This document shows, piece after piece, positions 37,185-48,801 of a stretch of 64,000 nucleotides of DNA. The stretch is taken from the NCBI GenBank assembly GCA_029747585.1, contig JAPEVF010000157.1, positions 1-64,000 on the forward strand, written 5' to 3'. The DNA comes from Pleurotus djamor (Eukaryota; Basidiomycota; Agaricomycetes; Agaricales; Pleurotaceae). A model generated the notes under the pieces. The model was not told where the DNA came from and ran no database searches. It saw only the letters and a program-made list of their open reading frames with translations. The translations under genes were made by a program, and so were the position numbers. Each line of letters starts with the position of its first letter. The stretch's first letter is position 1.

Positions 37185-37995
37185 GTCTTTGACCTTTGGC
37201 CAGATGGACTCTTCGTACTTCACACTGCTCTTCTTGGGGTTTACCAATGTAATTTTACGGGTTTGGGCGGTGTGGACTCCGTCTACATAGCCCATGGTTG
37301 TCATTTGTACTACTGCTATTTCTTCTACTCTTTGCTTTGTATTTTTGCTGTCTATATCGCAAGTTGATTTTAGCTATCCTGTTGTAATGGATTATGTCTA
37401 CTTCTTTCATTTTACCGTTGTGTTAAGCGAAAACCTCAACGGTACAAATTCCATCCTCTCGTGCCTTCCCAGCTGCATCGTGTTGAATTTGTTGCGTTGG
37501 CTTTTGAATGAATATGATTCCTAGGTCAGTTGTTTGGATGTCTCTAGGCAGCAAGAGGACGTACCGCTCTGAGGGTATCATTTTCATCCTGTACGCCGCA
37601 GCACACCACACATTTTTTACCGAGTAGAGTAGAACTGCCGCCAATGTAAAGGTCATGTCTATGTCCTTGCGTAGCCTGGCCTCGGATACGACAGGAGTTG
37701 CACGGCGTGTCTTACTTTGAGCCTGAAGCAAGGCGAAGAGGTAAGCATGTGTTCGCACTCGGTTTGACAGCATACAAACTCACTTGGACAGATTTCATCT
37801 GGACATATCCATGACAGTTGCTAGATCTTGGACGGAACCCCTGCCCATCAGGGACCAAGCCAGGTGTCGCGTTGTGTCTGTCCCACATCTAATCTTATCT
37901 CCCATTATTGTCATTTTACTACTACCGAACCTTCACCGAACCTTGCTCTAGACGCGTGTGTCAGTAGAAGTATACCTTGTCTCCGTGTACTTACG
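37185..37995. other. Intergenic
   Basis: The 3' region of the acidic-protein gene and the upstream region of an F-box gene. No supported gene. Confidence 0.45.
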
Positions 37996-39175
37996 ATGAA
38001 CTCAAGTTCCAATGGTGAGCGAGGATCCTCTGATATCGCAGATCTCACATGCATCCACAGTGCTCCCGAACGAACTTTTGACCATCATCCTGAACAAAGT
38101 CGCAATCTCAAACCCCACCGATCTCTTCTCGATGCTCTTCGTCTCTCGTCGCTTCTACGATTTAGCCATACCAATCCTCTACGAAGATATCTCCCATGAG
38201 ATCGATACCACATCAACCCCCAAAGTCTTATCATCTCTCCAAGCTAGCCCACACCTCTCCCTCACCAAACAATTCACACTGATCGCTCCATTTCTCCCAA
38301 GATCCATGTCGGTTACTGCCTTACCAGCAATATTTGCATCACTAACTCACATCGAAAAACTATGGCTGCAAATCGAGGACGCAGGAACAACCTTACTCAC
38401 CTCGATCGGCTCATCTACCCTCACACATCTCAGTTTCACGGGAGGCTTTCACCCGCCCGACCTCGTTAATACCCTCACCACACAAACGTCCCTTCGGCAT
38501 TTGACCCTCATGTGCTTTACAGGGCGGATAGAGCTCCCTGTAGATGCGTTGCCCAATCTGTGTTTGATGTTTGGACCCATGGATTTTTGGAGCGATATCG
38601 CAAAAGGCCGGTCGATTCATCATGTTCATTCCCTGTACGTCGTTGGAAGAGAGTTCGTGCACACCCTGGATAAGGATCAGCTCGGGTCTATCGTTTCCTT
38701 GAAACTTGTAGTGTCAGATGTGACGTGCCTCCGCGAGCTCATCCCCCATATGAAGAACGTCGAGTATCTTCGTTTGACCGTGGAAGTTGTGGGATTTGTA
38801 CGTCTTCCTTCCTCCTTTACTCTACAAGTTTCACCAATTACCAATCACCGATCACATCACGCGCGAGAGTTATGCTCACCAGAATCTCAGGGAGTCCAAG
38901 TGAATACATCACCCACGATCAACGATTATCTCGTCATTCCATCGAAAAAACTACGATACTGCAACGTCGGGCACATCTCAGTTTCGTTGGAAGATTCCAG
39001 GCGGATGTTCGATACGTTCCCGAGGCTTGATGCGGTCGATTCTAATACACCGAGCGATGATGAGCTGTTTGTGGTCGTACGCTATGTTAGAGGTGCTTTG
39101 GCCTATGTTGTTACGGAGATTCCTGCGGTGAAACAGTGGGGACGGTGGTGGGAGAATGTGTGCCGTGGGTTATAG
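37996..39175 (+). CDS. F-box protein, intact copy of a three-copy cluster
   Basis: Three exons (37996-38014, 38061-38797, 38891-39175) give 346 residues. The 19-nt first exon encodes MNSSSN; the F-box follows (VLPNELLTIILNKVA ... MLFVSRRFYDLAIPILYEDI), then leucine-rich repeats with the conserved LRELIPHMKNVEYLRL just before the second intron. The C-terminal exon ends FDTFPRLDAVDS ... WGRWWENVCRGL. Intron 2 is 93 nt, a multiple of three with no stop in frame, so its retention would insert 31 residues without breaking the protein. Exon phases match the copy at 41164. SCF adaptor by family; substrate unknown. Confidence 0.8.
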
Positions 39176-41163
39176 TGGGAGGGTGTTTCTCAGTGAGCGT
39201 CAGTCCGCGTTGGAGAGTATCCCTTCGTTCGTTCCAGCATCATAAATGTTGTATATCTCAATAGCGAACATAGTGAGTATTTCCCGAAGCAACCGTAAGC
39301 AGAGGTCAACAGGTCCGACAGCTATCCGTTGCTTTCGGAAAATGCATAGATCTTCAACTACTCTAAAACATGTACGGCGGCGACATCTGAGCAGTAGCAT
39401 CGACCTGAGCCAGCGTCCCCACGTGCTGTCGATAGAGCGCTGCGAGAGGTGGTACGTAGACGACCTGAGGCATAGAAAAGAAGCGAAGAGTTGCTCATGG
39501 TCGATTCATCGACGGTTGAAATTAGACCTACCGAAGCACTTTCAAAAGAATACAAACTTCGCTCTACGCTATTGATCCATCCCTTCGGTCATTTCTACGC
39601 ATGGTCCGCGCGTTCCTACGCTTTGATCTAATACATGCATTTTGACAGGTTTGCACGGTCCGTCGGGGCATTTGGAGATATTGCTTCAGGTACGTTTGAT
39701 GAAGCTGAGACGGTCATGTCTGAACAATACAGTAAGTATAAATACATGATGCACTGTAGATAGCCGCATAACAAGAGGTAAACTCACGAAATTCCATTTT
39801 TCTGCGAGGATAACTTGACCAACATACTTGTATATCTCCCTCATGATAGCGGTAATCGTCCTGTTCTTCTGGGATCGAGTTCGTGGATTACCAGCTCTAC
39901 TTTTGAGGCTATCGGCCGGGAGGTGCGTTGAGAGCTTGGAGGTGGATGTTCCGGGGTACTAGCAGGGGGACATGGCCCGGGACGGCCGCTGGGGATAAAT
40001 TGAGACGCGGTGGCGATGGTTCGAGCTTTGGTTTACATCCTAGAGCAGTCGGTCAGTGTTTTTTGGATACGTATTGGAGCTAATCAGACGAACCGCTTGG
40101 AATTTGCTTGCAGACGGAATCTATACTCGATGTTCCGTCCTAAACCTCACGGACGGGTAAGCAATTGACTCCACGCAGCGTAAGCGTGGGCTTGTGGTCC
40201 GCTCCGCCGAGTACAGGGTGGTTTGTGCGGAGGAGGAGGAACTGGAGCTTGCGTAGCAGTGGGGTCGGTAACGTTGACAGAGCTTTGAAGAGGACTGATG
40301 AGATGGTGCTTGAGCTCGAGTTGCTGGTAGAGGAGCCGACATGGATGCCAATCAAGACCGCAGCCGATTGGGTGAGATGGTGGTGGATGAATTGGTGAAA
40401 TCGCCCGACCCTCCCTTCATTGACGAGACGAGACGGCTGTGTGGAGTCTGAGAAGCGTGCGACCACGAGGGAAAGGATTGAAAAAATGACGGCTACGAAG
40501 AGTAAGCGGCACAACAGGACCCAACAAAGGTGAATAGCAGTCAGCCTTACAGGAAAAAGTGAACGGACACGGATAATTACGGCTTGAGGGTTCGTATCCA
40601 GCACGAGCAGACCACAGAACGGTCATAGCAGCGGCTAGCCTCCCATTTTCTGCAACACCAAGGGAATTTTCCTTCCAGCAAATGCCCGCACGGATAAACG
40701 TAGCGGGATGGTCTCAAGGTCGATGTTGGAGACAGTGCTGTAGGTGCAAGATCTAGTGGGAAAATGGTCTCATAGTCAATCATCGCGTCAAAAGAAAATG
40801 ACATGCTGGGTAACATACCATGAATTTCACTCGCATCCATCGGAGAAGACCTTGACGAGGATTGCGAGAGGATGCTTAGTTTGAAAATTGACACGGATGG
40901 GGAAGGGGAGGAAGTTTGTCGATGGGCGCTTGGTCTTAAATCCAGCCGGCTCCTATCATGAGAGGGGCTCGAGGAGTCTTCAATCTAGCGCGGAAATGGG
41001 ACGGGTTCAATCATCTCACCAACATATACGACTCTTAAAAGTTACTCCTTGGGCGGCATATGTCCACGTTTCAGCTTTGCCGAGCCCTTTGATATTACTA
41101 TATTAACCCTCAACCCAACGGTCTTCGGGCGGCTTTCTCATCGACAGTTAAACGGTGACCACG
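39176..41163. other. Long intergenic region within the F-box cluster
   Basis: No complete gene. On the minus strand, about 40870-40140, several stretches read like exons (IPLRLSVRAFAGRKIPLVL; then STLPTPLLRKLQFLLL) with usable splice sites, but I could not join them in one frame, so this may be a decayed gene. Nothing else of note. Confidence 0.35.
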
Positions 41164-42337
41164 ATGGCCTCAGATTCGAGTGGTGAGCGAGTCGAGGAAC
41201 ATACTGACTTGTATGAGAAGACTCACAAATACCAACAGCACTCCCTATCGATCTTTTAGCCATCATCCTGAACGAAGTCGCGATTCCAAAGCCCGTTGCT
41301 CTCTTCCCGATGCTCTTCGTCTGCCGTCGCTTTCATGATATCACCATTCGAATCCTCTACAGAGACATCAGCATAGAGATGAGCGTGGAAGCCAAATCTG
41401 AAAAAATGAGGAGAATACTCTCTCTCAAAGCTAGCTCTCATCTATCCCTCACCTTGCGATTTGCGCTGACATGCCACAACCTCCCGTGGTACATGCCTCG
41501 GTCGGGTATCTTAGAGCATATCGTTTGGTCGATGAGAAGTCTACAGAAGCTCTGCTTGATCCTTGGCTCCGCGGGACCGACCTTGCTCGCGTCAATCAGC
41601 TCAACTACCCTCACGCATCTCACGTTCTCAGCAAGCCTTTTCTCCGGAAAAATCTGTGATGCACTCATGGCACAGCCGTCAATACAGTACTTGAAACTCA
41701 CAGCCTGCCCTGGAGGCTCGCAGCTTCCGATGGATGCATTGCCCACTCTGCGCTCCATCGTCATAAACAGTGGCTTATGGAACCGCTTCGCCACGGGGCG
41801 GCCAGTCCAGCACCTTCACGATGCGTACCTCTATGATAGCCGTATGCTGCACTCCCTCGATTTCCTCAGCTCTCTTCTATCGTTGAAGCTCAGTGTTGAA
41901 AATGTGAAGTGCCTCCGAGAACTCGTACCCCATCTAAAGAACGTTGAATATCTCTGTCTGACCATCAGGGACTATGGGTTGGTAAGTCGTCTCCTTCTCT
42001 ACCTTGTTGTCTTTCCTCCGCGAGGGCGGTGCTTACGCGATAACCCAAGGGAATCCAAGTTGATCAGTCATTCACGATCAACGATTATCTCGCTGTCCCT
42101 TCCCAGAACCTATGATACTGCAATGTCGGGTCGCTCTCACTTTCGTCGACTGACTCGAAGCAAATGTTCGACAAGTTCCCCCAGCTCAAAGCGCTCGACT
42201 CTAAGACACCTAGTGATCTACACCCGTTCTCAGTGGAGCGCTATGTCAGAGACGCCGAGTGCTCCGTCATGAAAGGGTTCCCCGCATTGAGGAAGTGGGA
42301 ACATTGGTGGGAGAACGTCTACCGAGATTTGGATTAG
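41164..42337 (+). pseudogene. F-box gene with a single premature stop
   Basis: Exons 41164-41182, 41239-41981 and 42050-42337 match the layout of the gene at 37996 exactly (19-nt first exon, same phases). The protein opens MASDSSALPIDLLAIILNEVA with MLFVCRRFHDITIRILYRDI as the F-box, and keeps LRELVPHLKNVEYLCL before intron 2. In exon 3 the codon matching CGA of the intact copy (LRYCNV) is TGA at 42113-42115, a C-to-T change in a CpG. The frame then remains open for 73 codons to the old stop at 42335-42337 (MFDKFPQLKALDS ... WEHWWENVYRDLD). It is either a very young pseudogene or a functional protein of 275 residues lacking the last exon. Confidence 0.75.
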
Positions 42338-42384
42338 AAGGACAGCTTTTTGATAATACTCTGCTACAGCGTTTACAAAGCAAT

Positions 42385-42800
42385 AGCTCTATCACACAAA
42401 CATCCATTCAGTACTTTAACCTCATGTGTTCTCATGGGCGGATGGAGCTGCGAGTAGATACGTTGGACAACCTGTGTTCGATGATGGGCACCCTTGACCT
42501 TAGGAGCGATCTCGCAACAGGCCCGTCCATTCACCATTTTCGCTCCCTGTACGTAGTAGGAAGAGACTGCATGCACACCCTGGAGAAGGATCATTTCGAC
42601 CCTATCGTTTCTGTGAGACTTGAAGCTTGAAGTGTCAGATATAACGTGCCTCCGCGAGTGCGTCCCCCACATGAAAAACGTGTATGAGCATGACGGACGT
42701 TGGATATATAAGTCTTCCTTCCTCTTTTACGCGTTTGGTCAATCACGCGCAAGGGCTATGCTCACCAAAGTACCAGGGAGGCCAAGTTAATGGAGATCCT
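42385..42800 (+). pseudogene. Truncated third copy of the F-box cluster
   Basis: This stretch begins 48 bases after the old stop of the previous copy and matches the middle of the intact gene at about 38477-38905, which is closer to it than the 41164 copy is: SLYVVGRDCMHTLEKDHFDPIVS against SLYVVGREFVHTLDKDQLGSIVS. It lacks the 5' half and F-box. A short insertion near 42615-42630 stops the frame, yet the DNA match continues through the VSDITCLRE-like region and the intron 2 donor area before fading near 42800. It is a partial tandem duplication. Confidence 0.75.
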
Positions 42801-43117
42801 TGAAATACAACAGACAACAGGCTGGAATGTGGACTATCTACCAAGGAAACCAAGAGACGAGGTACAACTACTCGAACTCAGTCAGCAACATCCACAAGCT
42901 GCTTCGAATTCCTCATTGTTCTCGCAGGTTACATAAAGTACTTGGGGTGTAACGTGCAAGGGGAAGCAGATATTCGCGGCCGGTTTGACAGGACTCGAGC
43001 CTACTGAAGACTGAAGCCGAAACCTCTCCCTTCCTCGACAGCTTCCGGGGTTTGTGTTCCCTCCATCATCCTACTCTATTCCCATTCCTACGCGTGATAA
43101 TCACGTCCGAAAAGACC

Positions 43118-43249
43118 ATGCCCAAAAGTCCCAACGAGGAAGTCCGTCCATGGGTCTTCTTCCGGCAGCTGGTCAAGTTGGGGACGATTCCGCACAAGGC
43201 GGCTACAAAGGTGTCTGAGGAGGCTCAGGCATCGGGTAGACATGTCTAA
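43118..43249 (+). CDS. Possible small protein, 43 residues
   Basis: The ATG-started frame reads MPKSPNEEVRPWVFF, then RQLVKLGTIPHKAATKVSEE and ends ASGRHV. Composition is protein-like (charged, amphipathic helix potential) and a pyrimidine-rich stretch lies upstream. No family is known to me and no splice partner was found. It could also be the last exon of a decayed gene. Confidence 0.3.
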   Translation: MPKSPNEEVRPWVFFRQLVKLGTIPHKAATKVSEEAQASGRHV

Positions 43250-44893
43250 GGGAAGCATTCAGTATTGTATTGTTGTGTGTTGTTTTGAGTGCGAGGAGGT
43301 TGCCTCCGGCTAACCGTGCTGGTGATCCTTGACCTGTACCGAGTAGGTGAGTAAGTGAATAAAGGGGTGGGGACGAAGTGGAGAAACGAGCGAGGAATCT
43401 GAACGTGAGCAGCGAGGCGAGGCGAAGGTTCGTGAGCGAGACGGATCGAAAAGGCGGTGCGGCGACCAATGAGCAAGTGAAACGGATCGAAAAGGCTGCG
43501 GTGCCTGAGAGAACGATGTGAGCGATGAGAGAGGCGAAGAGAGCACACAAAGGCAGAGAACGAGGGGGAAAGCTGAGATGATATTTTTGTGATACGAAAA
43601 CTACAGGTTTATATAGAAAATACAAGTGCAATTTCCTCGGAATGAGGTGGGGTCGAGGTGGAGTGAACAAGACATGGGGAGGGATTAGGAAATGTCGAGG
43701 ACGACAAGGTAAAGTAGCGAAGATCTGTAAATTCGACAGGAAGTGTGGAGGGCGAGGAAAGATATGAAAAAGGGTATGATAAGACGGTGGTGGTATGTTG
43801 AATCGAGAGGGAAATGGGAGCGACGATCATTGTCGGATATGTCAAAGCGGCTATGTCAAGCGGGTATGTCAACCGTCGCGGTCATGTGATCGAATGAAGA
43901 GGAAAAAGGAAAGATTACGCGCCCAGAGGGAAGGGAAACCCCACAGTATACCGAGACTATCATCTAAATTTAGAGGGCGATCTACACGGTATTTCTAGCT
44001 GCTACATTTACAGACCTCTTCATGGCCCTCGCAATCTGCTACTCATTACGACAGAGTTCATCGGAGTTCTCTCGGTCCGTTCCCAACTCTCGTTTCTTTT
44101 TGGGATATCTAGCTGAAGAATTCTCTTGGCTTACTTAGTACGCAGTCGAAGATATCCATGCTAATTAAATACACAGTGTCGTCCGGTCTTTTGACTAGGT
44201 TCGTGCACCACACTGGTCGGGACAACAACGTCACTCATGTAGGATCGATGGTAGCTTCATCGACCTTGCTGCGCTTATCACGGTAGCTTCTTTGCTCTTG
44301 AACTCCTCGTAAAAGATGAATCTAATACAACGTCTCTGTCTAGCATGTTGTGTTACCTCGATCTTTCGTCTTTTACAGCCTCGCCCTCCCACTTCCATGT
44401 CGTACGCCCATTTTTTGGTTGATTGGCTGAGAGCGATTTGACTCACTAGAAACCAGTATATGTTGCTTCATACCTTGCCTTGTGAGTTCCACTCATGCGC
44501 GTGCATTCTTCTCTTCGGTTTGCTTACCAGAGGTAGGCTGAATACGCGTCAAGCCCCGTCTCATGTTGAAGTGATAGAAGTCGTCGTTCACAACTTGAAT
44601 CCGGAGGAGAAAAATAGCCATTCTTCCATAAGCTAGACTCTTCTCATTTTCTGTATCTTTCCCTGGACATTCCCAAGCATGTTGCTACGAGCATGAATCG
44701 ATTTCCATTACTCGTCTCCTGAGCCCCTGAACTCGGATATAAGGTAAGCCGGAGCGTCGGAAGCCCTCGCAGGAATCCGGCACCCGTGATTGGCCATTGG
44801 CTTTCCACTCTCATTTCCTCTCCTCTTCGTCGTCTCCCTCAACGCACTCGAAGTCGTTGACATCGTTGCCGACAGCGTAGAGCCTTGCTAATC
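43250..44893. other. Intergenic, purine-rich
   Basis: The plus strand is G/A-rich from about 43330 to 43960, so many long pyrimidine-side ORFs are artefacts. ACGGATCGAAAAGGC is directly repeated at 43441 and 43482. The last about 100 bases are the CT-rich leader of SDH4. No gene is supported. Confidence 0.45.
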
Positions 44894-45607
44894 ATGTCCA
44901 CCTCTCTTCTCCTCTCGACTCTCTCAAGGGCTGCTACCCGTCGCGTGCCCAATGTCGCCGCTCTCCAAGGTTAGTCTCGGGGTTTCCTCAACATCCACCG
45001 CGGCGATGACTGATATGCTTGCCTTCAGTGCGACATGCCACCGACTCTACTGCATACGTTCCAGGAGGTCGTACGTAGGGTTCTATATGTGCCAAGAATC
45101 ATTCATATATGCTATGTGTCTAGCCATCTACAAGGGTACAGTCAACGACCCCACGACGTTCCCGACCCCATCGAAAAGCCATGGCTCATATCATTGGGCG
45201 TTTGAACGCCTTCTGTCGGCGGGCCTGGTTCCTCTTACTGCCGCTGCCTTTGCGACGAGCGGTACCAACTACCCTATCCTAGACGGAATTTTGGGAGTCA
45301 GTTTGATCATGCACAGTCACATTGGGGTGCGTATATTCAGTATCTGGGATGGAGGAGACTAGATCACGAAACTTCGTAACAGTTCGACTCTGTTGTTGTG
45401 GATTATCTCCACCCGCGCAAATTCCCAGTTATTGGCAGGATCGCAACTTGGGGCTTGAGGACGGCTACAGTTGGTGTTCTCGTCGGAGTTTATCAGTTCA
45501 ACACCAACGATATCGGTGAGTAGCATGTATACTACCCTCCCCGCACTTTCCTCATGGCTGCGTTCGTAGGATTAACTGAGCTCATCGCTAAAGTCTGGAC
45601 GGCGTAG
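44894..45607 (+). CDS. SDH4: Succinate dehydrogenase membrane anchor subunit (CybS)
   Basis: Five exons (44894-44969, 45029-45070, 45124-45326, 45383-45515, 45570-45607) give 163 residues. A basic, Ser/Arg-rich N-terminus (LLLSTLSRAATRRVP) is a typical mitochondrial presequence. The family core is clear: KGTVNDPTTFPTPSKSHGSYHWAFERLLSA with segments below that length in three membrane helices, IMHSHIGFDSVVVDYLHPRKFP around the haem/ubiquinone site, and the terminal NTNDIGLTELIAKVW. It anchors the SDH1/SDH2 catalytic dimer of complex II in the inner membrane and passes electrons to ubiquinone. The acceptor before PIYKGTVND was chosen because it keeps the conserved GTVND; a later AG would delete it. 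A housekeeping gene and a good anchor for synteny. Confidence 0.93.
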
Positions 45608-46218
45608 TCACTGTATTTGTTGTCACAGAATATCAATTTTTCAAAGCTTGAAGTGCTGTTGTGATCATGAAATGTTGAGAATCCAAGGACGATGCACTCT
45701 GTGGTTCTTGGGCCATGCTCGTACCTAGCCTAGGTACGCATCGTCTCTGAGGAGTTGATAGATTATATCTCTAACTGTGCATCCAGTGCGTTTCATCATC
45801 CAATCTCGTTCCGTTTGGGGTCAAGCCAACCCAAAACCTCGTCTTACTTTTCATCTAATGACGTCCAGGTATTATTTCAGATATATCCGAGCTTAGATAT
45901 GGTGGCAGCAGCGCTTCAGCGTTCTATAGCTTCGTCCTGCCCTATACAATGGTGGCTTCAACGACGTTGTCGCTCTGCGTAGGCGTAGTCAATAAGCCGT
46001 GGACGCGATGGCCAGAAGCGGGCTGGGCATTTCTGTGATGCACACGTGAGTGCGTGGCTCTGTGTCCCGGATCGTCTCACGACCATGTGGCCCATAACCA
46101 TCAGGCCGTCCTGGTACTACCAGTGGTACCTCGTTGCGAAGTCGTGAAGCTCATGTCTTTGCGATTCTTCACCCTAAACAAGGGCCACGTCAAGTCCTAC
46201 GCCCTTACCCGTGTATCA
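45608..46218. other. Intergenic, convergent 3' ends
   Basis: No coding signal is seen between SDH4 and the next gene, which reads leftward. Confidence 0.45.
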
Positions 46219-47851
46219 TTACAAATTCAAACCTAGGTGGCTTACATGTTCGAACTGTCCATTGAGAAAGCTCTTATTCGCCAGTAGGCCCACTGCAAGC
46301 GCCAGTGCTCCATCCCTCTCAGTAGCCCCTTGCTTTGCAGCGTCACCTTTCTCCGCCTCCTGCCCAGGCAATGGTCCGAAGAGTACGCTCAACATCCGCT
46401 TATCGCCACCTCCATGTGAGCCGTGGTCGACCTTGACTGGTAAGTCCGTTGGTCTGTCCCAAAGATTCTGCAAAGTGACACGAACGCCTCCAGAATGAGG
46501 CAGCGCTTCAGTGCCGTGGATTAGACCATCCATCTTGGACACATCCACGGGGAGGCGATACTGAGATTCGACAACCTCAAGCTCGAGACGCCCGTGAGAT
46601 CCGTTGAAGTTTACGCGATAGCCTTCCCAAGGAGAATAAGCAGTCTGTTGGAAGTTTCGTTCAGTACAATTCATGTTGATAGGAAGTGGATGTGCTCACG
46701 TACCAAGTGGTAGGTCATCGTCACCCCAGTGTCGTATTTGACAAGTAAGCTCATGTCATCTTCTATCCCTATTCCAGGAGCGAACACCTAGCTAAAACGC
46801 GTAAGGTATCTCGCGCCTTCCGTCGACGAAATGTCTCACATTTTGATCTCTGTAGTAACCATCCACGCTTTCAGCGTCGGCGTAGATCTTCTTCAGAGAT
46901 TCGTCCCTCTCTAGATCAATTGCGAATGGGTCTCCTTTGGCGTTCTCGTTCCCTCTTGCCCGTGCGTAGTCTCTGGCCCAACCATGCTCCTTTCCAGCCT
47001 TGTCTCCATAGAATGCTAGCTTTCCCATGGCGGCGACAGTGACGGGTGCGGCATCGATCCACCAGTTGACCAAGTCAAAATGATGCCCGGACTTGTGGAC
47101 CATCAGTCCGCCTGAGGACTCTTTCTGGCGGTGCCAGCGGCGAAAGTAGTCCGCTCCGTGAACGGTGTCCAGGAGCCATTCGAAATGCACGGAAAGGACT
47201 TCATATACCGAAGTCAATTGTGCGTTGCATCATAGCGTTGATATGGTGGCCTTACCCTTTCCGATTTTGCCTTCGGAGATAGTTCGTTTGACGAGCTCGT
47301 GTACGGGGTTGTACCTGGAAGTGGAGCTGGATTATGATGGAGACCACACGGTTTACCTTTGACTTTACCGATAGTTGAATGTCACTGTGAGATGGTTGCC
47401 TGTCCTTTCCACCGTCTCCAGAATTCTTCGGCATTTGTCGATGTCTGTTGTCATTGGCTTCTCAGTCAGGACTCGAACTAAGGGGGTTCTCAGCAGCTCT
47501 CCCAATGCGATCATTGTAGGGCTCGCACTAACCTCCTGCTTCCAAAGCAGGTACAATGTACAGGTCATGAAGGGCGTCAATGCAGGTCACGACCAACGTC
47601 TCCACCTTCTCTTGCTGCAACATCTCCTTGAATTCCTCGGGGGCGTACACAGGTACCTCTTGTGCACCAAGAGACTTGAGAAGGTCATTGTAGTACGCTG
47701 CTCTGACTGTATTCGGTTCGCAGATGGCAACTACTTGGGCAGTTGCGGAGCGCTCGACGATTCCCCGGACGAACATGGCTGCTCGACTGCCCGTACCGAC
47801 TATCGCAACCCTACCGCCGAGAGATGAAGATTTAGTTGTGGGATCTGTCAT
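46219..47851 (-). CDS. Gfo/Idh/MocA family oxidoreductase, second type
   Basis: Six exons (47851-47533, 47477-47369, 47314-47256, 47198-46840, 46787-46704, 46644-46219) give 451 residues. The N-terminal Rossmann motif is [13 protein letters not shown] (about 15-27). The EKP triad (TEKPMTTD, about 111-118) is followed by [13 protein letters not shown]. The C-terminal domain has the active-site-like [11 protein letters not shown], with a conserved His-Asp pair, then [22 protein letters not shown]. It is longer than the copy at 14250 and belongs to a different branch, resembling fungal relatives that act on large sugar or glycoside substrates (inference). Cofactor NAD(P). No signal peptide. It is divergent from the UNC93-like carrier, about 950 bases away. 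Confidence 0.88.
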
Positions 47852-48801
47852 GGTAGCTTTGGGTGAGTTGTCTCTCGGTGCTGGTGTGAGGAAGGTGTCC
47901 TTATGACTTCTCCTCGAGGCGCAGATTCTCGGGCCGTCGTCATTCCATCTGGTGGGAAAGTGGAGGCTTAATACATCGCATGACCGGGAGGAAAGCAGTT
48001 GTGGCTTTCCTTCGGCCGTTTCACCCATCTCAATGGAAACCCTAGAAGTATGAGTTGAGTCGAGGTTGGCTCTGTTCCTTCCCACATCTAATTCCTCAGT
48101 AGTGTCGTTGGCAATCTCATTGGCGTCCGTCCTGCGGGCATTCTTCGGACAACTAGATACCCGCCAATGTATGTTGCTCTGCCTTGGCACCAAAGAAGCC
48201 TCTACCATCACTTCGCTTCAACAACGTCTGATCAAGGGTAATCTCGACCGAATTGTGTTCTTCTCACTGCGAAGCGAGCCCCGCATTAACATGCTTCAGT
48301 TAACCTTTCTCCGTTTTACATACACAGGACATGGGTCTTGGTGGAGATAGAATCTGATGTGGCTAGGTGCTCGTATATTTGGAACGGTGAGCATATGGCG
48401 CATCATGAAACAGGATAAGAATGATAAGCTATCCTTATCCTACAGAGTGTTAGTGCAAACGTTGACTACTCCCTAGGTATGCTGGCGTTGCTGAACTTGG
48501 CTTGGTATCGAATATTTGAAGCATCTCAATGTCAACGATGTTGAGAAAGAGCGAAAACCTCATGAAGTCTCGGTCGTGTGCTACAGTCTAGTGATCGCTT
48601 TGATGGCTAGTTATCGCCCTTTATTCCATCAGCCAGCGTATGGCCATTCTCACCCGATGAGCCGACTTCTTGGGCGCTGGCTAGAGCTACTTGATGGAAC
48701 TTTTGCCAGAAGGATTTATCAAAGCCGCGTTTACGGTATATTCAAAAACTACGCCAGATCGTCTGGAGGAATTGTGACTCCTCTGTTCCTCCACCCCGAC
48801 C
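47852..48801. other. Intergenic between two divergent genes
   Basis: It must hold the promoters of the oxidoreductase (minus) and of the membrane carrier (plus). Short ORFs are unsupported. No clear TATA box. Confidence 0.4.

Noticed and set aside
36388..37290. 300-residue plus-strand frame overlapping the acidic-protein gene
   Set aside because: Low-complexity Ser/Thr/Pro/Leu composition, no TATA-linked start of its own, and it is the shifted reading of a codon-biased gene. Kept only as a check item.
42259..42630. A 123-residue ORF as a separate gene
   Set aside because: It fuses an out-of-frame tail of the second F-box copy with the truncated third copy, so it is a chance junction.
43203..43670. 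155-residue minus-strand frame
   Set aside because: It arises from a purine-rich plus strand with simple-sequence bias; composition is dominated by S, L, F and P with no domain.
47528..48211. Upstream extension of the oxidoreductase start to 48211
   Set aside because: The ATG at 47851 sits at the normal distance from the Rossmann motif; the extension has no family similarity and would overlap the promoter.
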